Positions 12,331-25,000 of a stretch of DNA of 64,000 nucleotides are shown here, piece by piece. Source of the stretch: Mactra quadrangularis (lineage: Eukaryota > Mollusca > Bivalvia > Venerida > Mactridae); the NCBI GenBank assembly GCA_025267735.1, contig CM046301.1:10495190-10559189 (forward strand), in the 5' to 3' direction. Position 1 is the first letter of the stretch, and the number at the start of each line of letters is the position of its first letter. The position numbers were made by a program, and so were the translations under genes. The notes under the pieces were generated by a model. The model worked only from the letters and a program-made list of their open reading frames with translations, was not told the origin of the DNA and made no database searches.

Positions 12331-12355
12331 TAAACCGGTATATCGGTTAACCGCT
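12325..12355 (-). repeat. Fragment of hAT-like terminal sequence
   Basis: AAACCGGTATATCGGTTAAC matches the subterminal region of the hAT-like elements at 7679 and 56451. Confidence 0.4.
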
Positions 12356-12553
12356 TCATCCTCATTCAAAAATAGAAGAAAAGTTGTAGGGCCAATCACG
12401 TACAAAAGTTAGTAATAGTGGAAACAATCAATCAGCAAAGCGCCACGAGCTATTTTTCGACGATGGTTTATTGTTTGTAAAAGAATGTCAAGGTGGTCGG
12501 AGTTCTCCCTTACTATACCTTCTATATATTAATGATCTAATACATTAAGTATG

Positions 12554-13136
12554 GAGTTGAGAGTTTATGAAGTATCTCTTTGGTTGTACGGGGGTGGTAT
12601 AGAGTTGAGAGTTTATGAAGTATCTCTTTGGTTGTACAGCGGTAGTATAGAGTTGAGAGTTTATGAAGTATCTCTTTGGTTGTACAGCGGTAGTATAGAG
12701 TGGAGAGTTTATGAAGTATCTCTTTGGTTGTACGGCGGTGGTATAGAGTTGAGAGTTTATGAAGTATCTCTTTGGTTGTACGGCGGAGGTATAGAGTTGA
12801 GAGTTTATGAAGTATCTCTTTGGTTGTACGGCGGTGGTATAGAGTTGAGAGATTATGAAGTATCTCTTTGGTTGTACGGCGGAGGTAAGGAGTTGAGAGT
12901 TTATGAAATACATTTGTATCTCTTTGGTTGTACGGCGGAGGTAAGGAGTTGAGAGATTATGAAGTATCTCTTTGGTTGTACGGCGGAGGTATAGAGTTGA
13001 GAGATTATGAAGTATCTCTTTGGTTGTACGGCGGAGGTAAGGAGTTGAGAGTTTATGAAGTATCTCTTTGGTTGTACGGCGGTGGTATAGAGTTGAGAGT
13101 TTATGAAGTATCTCTTTGGTTGTACGGCGGAGGAAT
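12554..13136. repeat. 48-bp minisatellite, about 12 copies
   Basis: Unit GAGTTGAGAGTTTATGAAGT plus ATCTCTTTGGTTGTACGGCGGTGGTATA. Because 48 is a multiple of three, reading frames stay open on both strands for over 360 bp. One unit carries a roughly 19-bp extra block near 12906. Copies differ at a few fixed positions (GGT/GGA, TTT/GAT), indicating unit turnover. Confidence 0.95.
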
Positions 13137-13138
13137 GG

Positions 13139-13620
13139 ACTTCACGAATTCCCGATTTCAACATCACGAATTCCCGATTTCATCTTCACGAATTCACGAT
13201 TTCAACTTTACTAATTCACGATTTCAACTTCATGAAGTCAACTTCAGGAATTCAACTTCACGAATTCGCGATTTTAACTTCATTAATTCACGATTTCAAC
13301 TTCATGAATTCCCGATTTAGCTAGAATCGTGAATTCATGAAGCTGAAATCGTGAATTCATGAAGTTGAAATCGTGAATTCATGAAGCTGAAATAGTGAAT
13401 TCATGAAGTTGAAATAGTGAATTCATAAAGCTGAAATAGTGAATTCATGAAGCTGAAATCGTGAATTCATGAAGTTGAAATCGTGAATTCGTGAAGTTGA
13501 AATCGAGAATTCATGAAACTGAAATCGTGAATTCGTAAATTTCGTATGTTGAAAACGTGAATTCACGAAGTTAAAAATGTGAATTCTTGAAGATGAAGTC
13601 GGGAAATCATGAAGTTGAAA
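13139..13620. repeat. 22-bp minisatellite arranged as an inverted repeat (EcoRI-rich)
   Basis: From 13139 to about 13320 the unit reads TTCAACTTCATGAATTCACG; from about 13322 to 13620 it reads in reverse complement (ATCGTGAATTCATGAAGTTG). The switch is at about 13318-13326 (GATTTAGCTAGAATC). The two arms could pair into a long hairpin. It directly abuts the 48-bp array. Confidence 0.9.
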
Positions 13621-13850
13621 TGGCACTACCGGTCTTTCGTAAATTATAGTATTTCCAGTCTGGTTTAGTATTCTAATCAGCGGTAAAAGTAAGTGCAATT
13701 TCTCTTGTATCGCTTTCATTTATTGCATAATTCCGTACTGATATTCTTCACAAAATCCCACATGTCTGACAGCGCTATTAGCACTTTGATTCATGTTTGT
13801 TGTAAAGAAATATATCTTGATGTTGGGGCTTAAAAGCTACTGCCACATCA

Positions 13851-14109
13851 GGGGCGGATCCAGGGTTTTTTTTTGTAGGGGGGTTCAAACTTTCGAACCT
13901 CAACCACATTACAGACATTTTGCAGAATAATGCCACATATTAATAATTTAAACTACACAGCCATTAAATACATGTTAAGCACTGAAAAAATGCTTCATAC
14001 TACTTAAAAATGACATAGAGTAAAAAAATACACTAATGGACAGGTACATTTTGGAAATTCTAGGGGGGGGGGGGGGGTCCGGACCCCCCTGACCCCCCGC
14101 TGGATCCGC
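13851..14109 (+). mobile_element. MITE with GGGGCGGATCCAGG inverted ends, copy 1
   Basis: Left GGGGCGGATCCAGGG and right CCCCGCTGGATCCGC are inverted, each followed inward by a homopolymeric G or C run. The interior AATACACTAATGGACAGGTA and CTTCATACTACTTAAAAATG blocks recur at 25177-25530 (inverted) and 26372-26680. Confidence 0.75.
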
Positions 14110-16252
14110 ATATGCACATACTCTTTCAATATTTTTAACTTACAAGTTTTGTAGCCTGTTGTCACAGCTGGTTCAATATTGTTCGATGCGGTTTAACCAG
14201 CAGTTTAAACAGGTTATAACCGCTTTGTAAGTGGCTAGTACTGGTCGTCTTCTACTACAAACTTTTATTCGCCCAAGTATCAACATTTACATACAAAGAG
14301 GAGAAAATACAAAACAAATATATCATAATAATAAAATGTAAAAAGCCACTTCCGGTCAAATATATCACACATGCACGTGTGGTTGAGCTTTGTAAAGAAA
14401 TAACACTTAATATGGGGGCAAAAGTAATGGATGAAGGGCAAGGTAAATACAGGTGAAATATATGTTAATACATGGTGGCCGATACTACTTTTTTCTATTT
14501 ATAAATCAGTTTCTTTTAAAGGGTAAACGTCTCCTCACGTGTATAGTCCTAAGAATCATTCATGCAGACCTAAATCGTAATAATTATAAGAAATGACTAA
14601 AATTCTCAGATTTTAAAATACAATTTTTTTTCATTTTTTACATTATCGTAGTTATGAGCAATTTAGAAACAGGAAATTGTTGGACGATCACGAAGATTGA
14701 CATTCTCGTACCCAGAGGCTAACAAAATTCTCGAAACTAGAATGGACGATTGATGGAATAAATCGGCTACAAGTTAACACGTCACTTGCTTTAATCATGT
14801 GTCAAGTATCGTCAAAATCCGGTTCGGAAATCAGAGTAACTACATGTTCCATCCGTAGCTAGTTTGGTTAATCACACATCAAAGTTCAAAACAGATGCCC
14901 GGTTACTTTCCTCTTTCTAGAAAAACAACTATCAATTGAAGTTTTGTCCTTGACAATACCAGCCGCGGATTTAGCCCCGGGCTTCAGGGCTGCAGCCCCC
15001 CCCCCATCTCAGCCCAGAGATCTATACGTTTTCCAGTTGGGCTGATGTACGCTAATGCATTTATGGTCTGCAGTGTGTCCGTTATCGGTGTTGTTGTATT
15101 ATACGATGATATTTCATGTTTTTTTTTTTATAAAACATTTATTTATTTATGTAAATGCTACATCAAATGAATTAACACATATGTACAAAAATAATGGCTT
15201 CACTAAATAGTGACTGTGCCCTTGATCATGTAATTATATCGTATTAAAATACGACATTTTTTTACTACATTCGTACTTAAGTGTGACCCTTGACCATGGA
15301 TTTTTTATATCATTCAAAAATACCAGGACAGATAATCTGACGGCTGAATATAACAGAACAGAACATTGTGTAACAATTGCATCATCTGTTAAAATCGCTT
15401 TAAAATACTATTCAATAGGTATTGTATTTTGACAAATTCTTTGGGATAACAAAAGATCAAACGAACGGGAAGTCGTTCTACAATGCAAGCTAATTAACCC
15501 GGTTGTAGTACAACAATGGCCAGTCGGCTTAAACTGTTTGATTGAAACATAATTGCATGTACACTTATTTCTTCACGTATGGGAGTTATTTGATAAAAAT
15601 GTCGGTTCTTTTTCAAAAGTATACACCATGAAATTTAATATGTATTGTCACTCGTGGGGACCAAGTGGACAAACCAGCGTGACCGAATTCTATAAATACA
15701 TTGTAAAATAAAACTAAAGGCCCCGACACAATTTGATATAAATCTATCTGGATTTTTATCAACTTTCATGAGATATACATGTAGACGATTTTATGAAAAT
15801 ATATAAAAAAATAAGAAAGCTATACTGAAATAACAGATCTTGGTCGCTAGTCTACTCATTTTAGGATCAATCTGATTAAAACCCGATCTAAAATTGTCCG
15901 TTCGCCTACTCGCTAATTTAGGACAACGTTCTGCAGGATATCTGTTCACGGAGATTGTTTTAGGGTCTACATCCTTTTAATTTTCGATTCATAAAGTTAC
16001 TATTTTGTCGTCAGTGTATCTTGTTAAGAATAAATAATGTAGGCCAAATCGTAAATATGGCTGTTAGAAATGTCCTGCGTAGTCTTATTTTGAAATAAAA
16101 TATATTCCTTTTCCTACAGTTGTATTCGTAAGCAACTACGCAACTATTCGTAAGAAAAGCTCAATTTGGCGAACTATCAGGAAGATTGACGGGATAAGTT
16201 GATTACAGAACACTGCATAATCTGTGAGTTATTGAAGAACACCGCTTCATCA
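14110..16252. other. Intergenic, nothing recognised
   Basis: AT-rich. A C-run next to CCGCGGATTTAGCCCCGGG at 14960-15010 may be a decayed end of the 13851-type MITE. No coding similarity seen. Confidence 0.35.
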
Positions 16253-16260
16253 CTATCAAA

Positions 16261-16762
16261 TAGGACTGTGAACGAATACAAATTTTGATGCTCGAGTATT
16301 CGTTTTTGATATTCGAATATTCGTTTTTATAACGCCGAAAAAGATTCAAAGTATGTCAGTGCCTCATATTACGATATTCGTGTCTGAATTTGTTTATTTG
16401 AATACTAGGCCACTTCGGCTCATAAAGAATTAACAATATCCTGAGTTTAAATGAAAATGTATGAATGCATTTTAGGGACTTATAGTCAGTTATCTTTCCC
16501 TGATAAAATCTGAAGCAATCCGATTGGTAAGTAGGTCCTTTCAGTTGAAATCCTCGGATTTTATCGTTGAAGTCCTATGTAAGAACAACTATAATTGAAT
16601 TGACATGAGTTAAACAAACATGTAAACTTTTAACAGGCTTTAAAATACGATTTTAACTGCAACTTAGGATGACAAAAACTGAAAAATGCCATTTTTATGC
16701 TGAGAATTTCGAAAATTAGTATTCGTTGACGGTCTGATTATTCGAATATTTTCCCGGCCCTA
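16261..16762. mobile_element. hAT-like MITE with perfect 8-bp duplication
   Basis: Ends TAGGACTGTGAACGAATAC and ...ATTTTCCCGGCCCTA with ATTCGAATATTCG-type subterminal motifs on both sides. Flanked by CTATCAAA at 16253-16260 and again at 16763-16770. A piece of the MITE found at 29967-30329 (TTAGGGACTTATAGTCAGTT) lies inside it at about 16480-16600. Confidence 0.85.
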
Positions 16763-17589
16763 CTATCAAATGAACCAAATAATTTTACTACAATGTACAT
16801 GCAAATATATACGTTATTAAATAAGTGATAAGGGCCAATATGACTATCCCGAGGAAAAAAGGATAGGGCCTGTATCAAATCCTTATTTAAACGACAGTAT
16901 TATTAAATATCTACTAACGGACCCGTTTTTGATATTGGCCCGGTTTTATCAACCAACCAGAGCGCAGAAATTTGTTGTTGGACCAGGGCCAATAAGTGAT
17001 ATTGACCCTATAACAGATTTCGGCCCTGTATTAAGTTTTATTAAACAAGTTTTGCAGTACTGTGCAGTTAATTGTACACTTCACAGGGCAAATGACACAC
17101 ACTTGTAGTTATTAAATCACTTGTTGTTAAGCGTTTAAATGCAATATTTGGCTAATGTACATGACACTAAGTACAAAAAACATGCCATTTTTACAAAATT
17201 GGTTTATGCAAATACAAATCAGTTTGTATAGCGCTCAAATTATAGAACTATATTATATTGCGTTTCACGACGTGCATAAAATTTTAAGTCTTAACTATTT
17301 CTGATAGCAAACAAGTGCTAAACGTATACAGAACGGAACAATGAATTTATACAGGAAAAAGCAAAGTACATATTCATAAATACATGAAAGTATTATAACA
17401 CTTATTATCAATATAGCAACATTATACATGTGAATTTTTACAAGTCGTTTTTGTAAACATTGCGTATTTTAACATAGCCAGTTTCATTAAGGGAGCTATT
17501 TTATTGGATAAAATATTATAACAAATTTAATATTTCAGCTAGTTTAAACACATTTTACTGACATATTATCATCTAGAATTTATTAAGCA

Positions 17590-17730
17590 CATTATGAACC
17601 ATTCAAAAGAAATGTTGCATGTTATAGTGGTCTGCTTCAATCGGTAAAATGATGCGCGGACATCCCCTTATTCATCTATTAAGTGTGCTGGTCCATCGTA
17701 CAAAACACGCATGTCCTGTATTGCGACCTG
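17590..17730 (+). repeat. 130-bp interspersed repeat, copy 1
   Basis: GTGGTCTGCTTCAATCGGTA, then AAAATGATGxxC...TATT, ending TGTATTGCGACCTG. The same order of blocks is seen at 18488-18610 and 19985-20115, on either side of the SLC34 copy A promoter. Confidence 0.5.
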
Positions 17731-17944
17731 CAGCGTGTTCAGAATCGACTGTTAGCGAACGTTCACAACTCGACCCAAAGACAACTCAATCCGAAGACAA
17801 CTCAATCCGGGAATAACTCAACTCAAAGTTGGGACAACTCACTCCGTCAGTAGGGAATTGAGTTGTCTCGGATTGAGTTGTCTTTGGGTTGAGTTGTTCC
17901 GACCCTTACGTTACGGAACGTTCGGGATAATTGAACAGGCTACT
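17730..17944. mobile_element. MITE, CAGCGTGTTCAG ends with ACAACTCAAC dyads, copy 1
   Basis: Left CAGCGTGTTCAGAATC, right TTGAACAGGCTACTG. Inside, ACAACTCAATCC-type motifs on the left face GGATTGAGTTGTC-type motifs on the right, making several nested inverted repeats. A second copy lies at 35330-35547. The ends resemble those of the 3357/20422 family. Confidence 0.65.
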
Positions 17945-18020
17945 GTATAGATCAGTTATGTAAACAAGACATGATTCCGTATTTTTTTAATTCAATGGCA
18001 CATTTTTATAGAGAAAAACT

Positions 18021-18092
18021 GGATCAGTCGCGCCGTTGGTAGCGCACCAGGATTTCGAATCTAGTGTCTCGAAGGGGTACGGGTCCGAATGG
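18021..18092 (+). mobile_element. SINE family 1, tRNA-like head only
   Basis: GTAGCGCACCAGGATTTCGA and GGGTACGGGTCCGAATGG correspond to the A-box to B-box part of the SINE at 55309. The body is missing. Confidence 0.55.
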
Positions 18093-18215
18093 CAAATGCC
18101 CGGCCTTCAAAAAACAGAGGGGGGGGGGGGCAAATGTCCGCCCTGTCAAAAAAGGGGGCAAATGTCCGGGTGTAGCAAATGTCCGGGGGGCAAAATGTCC
18201 GGATACCGTCCGGGG
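18088..18215. repeat. Short tandem CAAATGTCCGG / poly-G cluster
   Basis: CAAATGCCCGG, CAAATGTCCGC, CAAATGTCCGG (twice) and CAAAATGTCCGG are separated by G runs of 4-12. GC- and G-rich in an AT-rich setting, about 0.8 kb upstream of the SLC34 copy A TATA box. Confidence 0.65.
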
Positions 18216-18487
18216 GTTATACCGTAAATAAAACGGCAATGGGAGAAAACTTTAGTATAAAATATTGTGTATAGCTTCAAATTATTAAATTCTTATATAA
18301 AAAAAGTTTGAAAACTAGTATCGCTATATCTCTCAGGTTCATCTTATTATATGAAAACCTGTTTTTTTATTCGATGATAGTACAAAACTTACGAAAATAT
18401 TCATTTATGCCTTTTATGGACAAATATACTATGCTTTGTTAAATTGTTAAAAATCCCCTGTACATTCTCAAATATTTATAACAAATT

Positions 18488-18610
18488 TTGAATGTCAAAG
18501 TGGTCGTTTTGAATCAGTAAATGGATGTGCATGTATTGACCTATTCACCTACTGATGGGACAAGACCATTGTCCAAAATCACGGATGACCTATGTTACGA
18601 CCTGAAGTTA
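18488..18610 (+). repeat. 130-bp interspersed repeat, copy 2
   Basis: AATGTCAAAGTGGTCGTTTT, then GGATGTGCATGTATTGACCT and CCATTGTCCAAAATCACGGA, ending TGTTACGACCTG. Ends about 370 bp upstream of the copy A TATA box. Confidence 0.5.
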
Positions 18611-18975
18611 AAACACTTGTTCGATCTGGTTATTTATTTAAATGTCCGATTATGTACAAATCCTAACGAAGCGTCTGTGGTCTTAATATTTTTTTTCAAT
18701 GAACTCGACTTTTTTATTCTTTTAATGCGATTTTTTATTGATTGGGTGCATCATGCTCTAAATCTTTATTTTTGTATAAAGTTTGACATCGATCCGAGTA
18801 GATTAAGAAAATCTAATAAAATCGATTAACCATTGTCCGTTAAGCATCGCTGTCCAAATGGACGTTGAGTAGTTATTTGTGTCTTGACAGTTTGGTTCGC
18901 TCAACCAAACAATTTAGAGCTTTTGATGTCGAATATCACGCTTTTCACTCATGATAGCTAGGCGCGACCGTCTTG

Positions 18976-18983
18976 TATAAAAG
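18976..18983 (+). promoter_or_regulatory. TATA box of SLC34 copy A
   Basis: TATAAAAG, 110 bp before the inferred start codon at 19093. This spacing leaves room for a start site near 19010 and a short 5' UTR of roughly 85 bp. Placed from sequence only; the start site is not proven. Confidence 0.6.
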
Positions 18984-19092
18984 TTAGCGATGCACCCGTT
19001 TAAAACACACTCTAACTTAGTACAGGCAATGCTTTAGTGGGTTTAGGCTACTTGCCATTTAAATAATCTCCGTTAGGACTCCGGGATTCAGA

Positions 19093-22000
19093 ATGAACGA
19101 AAAGGTAAGTAGTTTAGTGTTATTGTTTGTCATAGTTTGATTTTTTTATTATCATTTTTACAATTCAAATAATGAAAGCATAAATAAAATCTTTAAAATT
19201 TTTCTCGTTAAGTAATAAACTAGTATGTCAATGCATATTCAAAGTGACAAGGATTGTTTATAACCGATGAATTCATGTATTTATTTGCTTTTAAGTTTAT
19301 ATATATTAACACATTGACTTATATTGCCATAGGGATGGTTGTATTTAGTGTTTATATTATTTGTTCATCTGATATATGTATTGTATCTTACATATGTTAC
19401 TTGAATGAAAACATTACTTCGTTTCTTACTATAAAATGTTTATTACAATTTCAACTACTGTTTTTAACTTACATATAGTTTTTTTTAATATAAAATCCAA
19501 ATAACATGTACTTAATATTCTGATTAAAAGTCAGAGAAAATTATTCTTATATATTTATTCCGATTCTAGAAATGAATGTGTCGTGATAAATATATTTATT
19601 AGCGTATACGTTGTGACCATTTTATTCTGTTTTATTTGTGTTTGTTTGCTTTTTAAGCTTTTTAGTAAATCATACAAAAGAGAACGGTTTCTAAGCAGGA
19701 TTATATTTTTAACAGAGTTACAATTCAACAAGGACCCTATATATGTTATATAGGGTCCTTGATTTCAACTACTCGTCAGTTTTAAATATTTTTTTCGTTT
19801 TTACAGGAGCCATATTTAAATTTTGGCTTTCACAGGATATATATATTCGAAATTCTTCTTAAACGAATAGAACAGAGATCATAACATAAATTTTTATAGC
19901 CTTAGGGACTAAAAAACACAATCAATTCAATAGAGTCTAGCTCAAACTAGCTCGCTTAGGGCAATACTGGAAGTATAATTATGTTAAATATCAAAGTGGT
20001 ACGTTTAAATCATTAAAATGATGTTCATGTATTAGCATATTTACCTATTTAGTGGGAAAGTCCATTGTTTAAAGTACAAAAACGCGAATGACCTAGAATA
20101 CGACCTGTATCCTTAACGATCTTTTCATGCGATCATACGGGTTTTGATTAGTAAACAAGTGCATTCGTTATGTAAAATTTGTATTCTCATGTATTCAGGA
20201 ATGAGTAATTTTGGGAAGTAAAAATAGTTCAATCTGTTCATTAATTTCCTCACCCAAAAGTGTATACATGCATGACTTCCGTACTAAAAAAACTAATACA
20301 GATTGTCTGTAAAGGCGCGAAATGTGTACATGAATTACATTACATGCCCTTGCGCACTTTAAATTCACAGGCACATTTCGCTCTAATCATTAAGCAAATT
20401 ATACGCTATGTAGCAAAACCAGTAGCGTGTTCAGTTACCACGAACGTTACAGAACGTTACATAACGATACATTCGGAACTCCTCGGCCATTTGCTACGAA
20501 TAATCTTGGACATATTTAGACGCTATTTTGAAACTACCGGTGTTAAAGTAAACAAATATATGATCGTTTAGGCATTGAGTGATGTTTGTTTTTAGTCCGT
20601 AAATTTTGAAACATCACTCATTGCCTTAACGATCTCATATGTGTGTATTAGATTAGTTTATTCGCAGCGAATGGCCGAGGAGTTCCGAATGTATCGTTAT
20701 GTAACGTTCTGTAACGTTTTGTGTAATTGAACACGCTACAATTTATATCGAAACGGTATTTTGTAAACATCTAAACTTCACCTGCGTAGGTCTGGTTAGC
20801 TTGTGATATTCATTTTAACCTTTAAGCCCACATACCACGATTCGTTTACTAACAAATTCTGTGAAAACGGAGGGCACAACTCCGTCCGTTGTCCGGACAA
20901 TTACTTTGACACCGTATAAAACTTTGTACATGGGAACAAATGTGCATTTTTTCAATAATATGTCTCGCCTGACGATGAAAATTACAATTTGTTAAAATGT
21001 CTTCGTGAACTATTATGTTGGACGTACCTCTAGTTATATTGTTCTTGTAATGGCGATGGGCACCACTAATTTATGCAATTTGGAAAGGTAAAAAGTTTGA
21101 ATATTTCTAATCCTTTGTGCCCGCCATCTTTCTATTTAAAATATTAGTCATCAGGTAAAAGTACATGCTTATCCTTTATATAACCGCATCTAAAAAGTTT
21201 GGTTTTTGTGAACACTAACATTGACTTTATACTCAATTAATTGCTTGAAAGAGTCTATCTTTACTTTTTATTTGCATGATAAAAGTCGTTGAGTTATACA
21301 AACTTTACATTCATAATAATATTTTTGTGTAGCATAACCATGTGAGAAGGGTTGAACGTAAAAGTTGTCCCGTATAGTAAAGTATTTAACAACACCAGTT
21401 CAGTTTCTACGACTTTTATTGCAGTAAATAAGTCTAAATTTCAGTCTGCTGTCCACTACTGTACACTGTTCACACTCTCTCACATTTCCTAAGTCTTATA
21501 TAGTATTGAGGCTTATGTAAGTATTGAAATTGGTTTATATAACAGTCTAGACCAATTATTACCACTAATAAATACTACATGGAAAATTATGTATAATATT
21601 AACATATTGAATAACATTTGAATAACATAAGTAATTAAGAACAGATGTTCATTGAAAGGTACCCCAATATCCGTCTATCAACTGTGACACATGAATGGAT
21701 TGATAGCTAATGACCAATGTAATAAAATGTAAATAGTCTTAGGAAATGTTTCAATCTTTGACAAATATTTGACACTACGCGACAAAGTTTGAATTAGATA
21801 CCCTAAAAGTTTTCCGACTGATAAATGCTTTTTTAGTTTTGTCCACTCATTAACTCTCCTTTTCAATCACTCATTTACCCTCACGCTCTCTAATTCACGC
21901 TTACAATCACGATTCTCATTCACACTCAGGCTAACAAACACATACACTCATAACCGTTCACTAAAATATTCCACTCTTGCATAGCTGATGACCATTGATA

Positions 22001-25000
22001 AATAGTTTCATCAAGTTCTATTTATAACTGTTCACTCGTTTTTCACTCGTGAACCATTAACTAAAATATTTCCTTTCATACAAATTACTTATAATCATTT
22101 ACTCATTGTTTTCACTCATGCAGTTCACTTAATTCTGTTTACTTATTATTTTCAATTGCTTGAACTCAATCAGTTTACATATAACCGTTTACTTATTGTT
22201 TTAACTCAAACAATTTACATATAACTGTTCACTTAATGTTTCAACCCAAACAGTTAACATATAACTGTTCACTTATTGTTTTAACTCAAACAGTTCAAAT
22301 ATAACCGTTTACTCATTGTTTTAACTCAATCATTTTACATATTACCGTTCACTCATTGTTTTTACTCAAACAGTTTACTTATTACCGTTCACTCATTGTT
22401 ATCATTCAAGCAATTTACTATTAAGAGTTCACTCATTGTTTTTACTTATGCGGTTCACTTATCACTGTCCTCTCATTGTTATCACTCATACAGTTTACTT
22501 TTAACCGTTTATTCATTGTTTCCACTCATACAGTTCACTTATTACCGTCCACTCATTGTTTTCACTCATGCAGTTCACTTATTACTGTTCAATCATTGTT
22601 TTCACTCATACAGTTCACTTATTGTTTTCACTCATACAGTTCACTTATTACCGTCCACTCGTAGCTATCATTCAGGCAATTTACTTATAATAGTTCACTC
22701 ATTTTTTTCACTCAAACAGTTTACTTATAACCGTCCACTCATTGTTTTCACTCATACAGTTCACTTATTACTGTTCACTCATTGTTTTTACTCATACAGT
22801 TTACTTATTACCGTCCACTCATTGTTTTCACTCATGCAGTTCACTTATTACTGTTCAATCATTGTTTTCACTCATACTGTTCAATCATTGTTTTCACTCA
22901 TACAGTTCACTCATTGTTTTCACTCATACAGTTCACTTATTACCGTTCACTCGTAGTTATCATTCAGGCAATTTTCTATATAATAGTCCACTCATTGTTT
23001 TCACTCATACAGTTTACTTATAACCGTCCACTCATTGTTTTCACTTATGCAGTTTACTTATTAACCGTCCACTCATTGATTTAACTCATACAGTTCACTT
23101 ATTACCGTTCACTAATTGTTTTCACTCATACAGTTCACTAATAACCGTTCACTCATTGTTTCTATACAGTTCACTTATCACCGTTCACTCATTTTTTTTA
23201 CTCACACAGTTATCTTATAACCGCTGACTCAAATATTTTCCGCTACGTAGTTTCACTCGAACATTTTGTTTTTTTTTCTCTTCAGGAGAAAGGATGTGTT
23301 AATCCTGCATACGTCGTCGATGATTCAGATGATGTGAGTAACATTACTTTATTATAATACTATTTATTTTGTAACAGCAGTAGTCCAGGGGTGAGACGAG
23401 CGTTTAGGCATTTACGAACCCAACTAGGGACATAGCGCATTTCCTTGAGCAAGAACATTTGTCTGACATTGCACTGGTACCTGCGAGGGTAGTATAATTT
23501 TGTTTTGCTGATGTGTTGGCTGCGTTTAAGTAAAGTAAAAACCTCCCTGCATATTGGTAGATGGATATCAGTTGCCCGAAGATCAGAGGTAGTATATGTA
23601 AAGTCGTAGAGCTTGCATTAGCATTAAATTGAGACTATGAAATGCAAAAACTTAACTGTATTATAAATTACTGGTATTTTGTCATACACATACGTCTCTT
23701 CTTTACGAACTTAGGTTTTAGCGATAATTACATGTACATTTTACTGATGGCAACCAGTACGCATACTTATGGATTTTTTTTCAAAATCTCAATATTTATC
23801 CCGTCATAATGCTCGCTTGAGCATTTTTACGTACAAGACTGTTTGCTGTCAGGAAAGAGAAACAACCTGTTCACTTGCACAATGCAACGTATAGTACTCT
23901 CCCCTAATTACTACTCTTCGCTAGCGAAATATTACTCTCCATAAGTTTTTGGACAAAATCTTGTTTAAAGTTTAACCGATCCACAATACAGTCGTCAGAC
24001 CAAAATCCAAAATTATTATAAATTAGTTTATTAACAAACATTTTTTTTAGAAAAAATAGCTTTACTAATAGTAACATAACATAACATTCGATATTCATGT
24101 TTTTTTCTACAAAATCTAATAATTTTGTCATATAACTTTTGGAGGGTACTCTAATTCGAAGAAAGTTTTCATCGATAAATAAAGAATGCACTATTTGAAT
24201 TTTTTATTTCAAGAAACAAGTAGCCGTTGTGTTGGAATACGATGACCCCTGGGCATTGCCTGAACTGAAACAAGACTTTACACCATGGAAAGGTATCTAG
24301 TCAATTATGTTCTATCTTGTTCAAAGCTTTCTGGCAGTGGTGACACATTTATGAATGGTTATCCTGAATCGCCAAAGTTTAATTCCGGTAGCGGTTGTAG
24401 AAATCATTATACTCGGTGTAGTTCTCTTACAATTTTATCGCATGTTAAATTTTATTCAATTGTCAGTTGCGCAAACATTTACCCCGCTGATTTAACTTCT
24501 CACTACAGTGCTTCTGTACTTACGATCGAGTCTTTTTTGACACATTGTACATGAATATGTGTCTTTTTTACCTTTTCGTACTAAGCGGCCTATTGTATGA
24601 ATGGTTTATATAACAACCCTGAAGTTCATATTAAACTAAAATCTTGTCAATATGCAACCCTTTTATGCTCTGTGCATAAGAATAGAAAACTATTCAACTA
24701 TTTTAGATGGTTAGGCTATATGATATGTGGTATTATATTTGGATTTCCTGTCTGAAATGTATACAAAAAATAGCTTTAAATTCTTTTAAAAGAAACTGGG
24801 TACATAAAAGTGATTATGAAGCTTACAGTTGCATAACTGAAGAAATTAACCTAAATAAGACTTTCTTTGAAAATGTAATTTAAAACGTTCAAGTTCAGCA
24901 GTTTTTATGCTGTTTAGTATTAAATCTATTTTGTGACAGTATTGTTGTATCTAATATATGATGCAAGCAGTTATCCGGGGACAGAAATAACCACGTGGCC

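Noticed and set aside
12551..13320. Long ORFs on both strands across the 48-bp repeat
   Set aside because: The frame is kept only because the unit is 48 bp; the peptide is a plain repetition with no gene signals.
22396..23084. ORFs of 60-186 codons in the intron 1 array
   Set aside because: By-product of the 40-bp minisatellite; all three plus frames give similar low-complexity Phe/Ser/His/Leu peptides.
21900..23235. CRISPR-like array
   Set aside because: Regular spacing comes from a plain tandem minisatellite without unique spacers, in a eukaryotic intron.
24285..24554. ORF beginning at SLC34 copy A exon 3 end
   Set aside because: It is in another frame than the exon and runs through the intron; no similarity seen.
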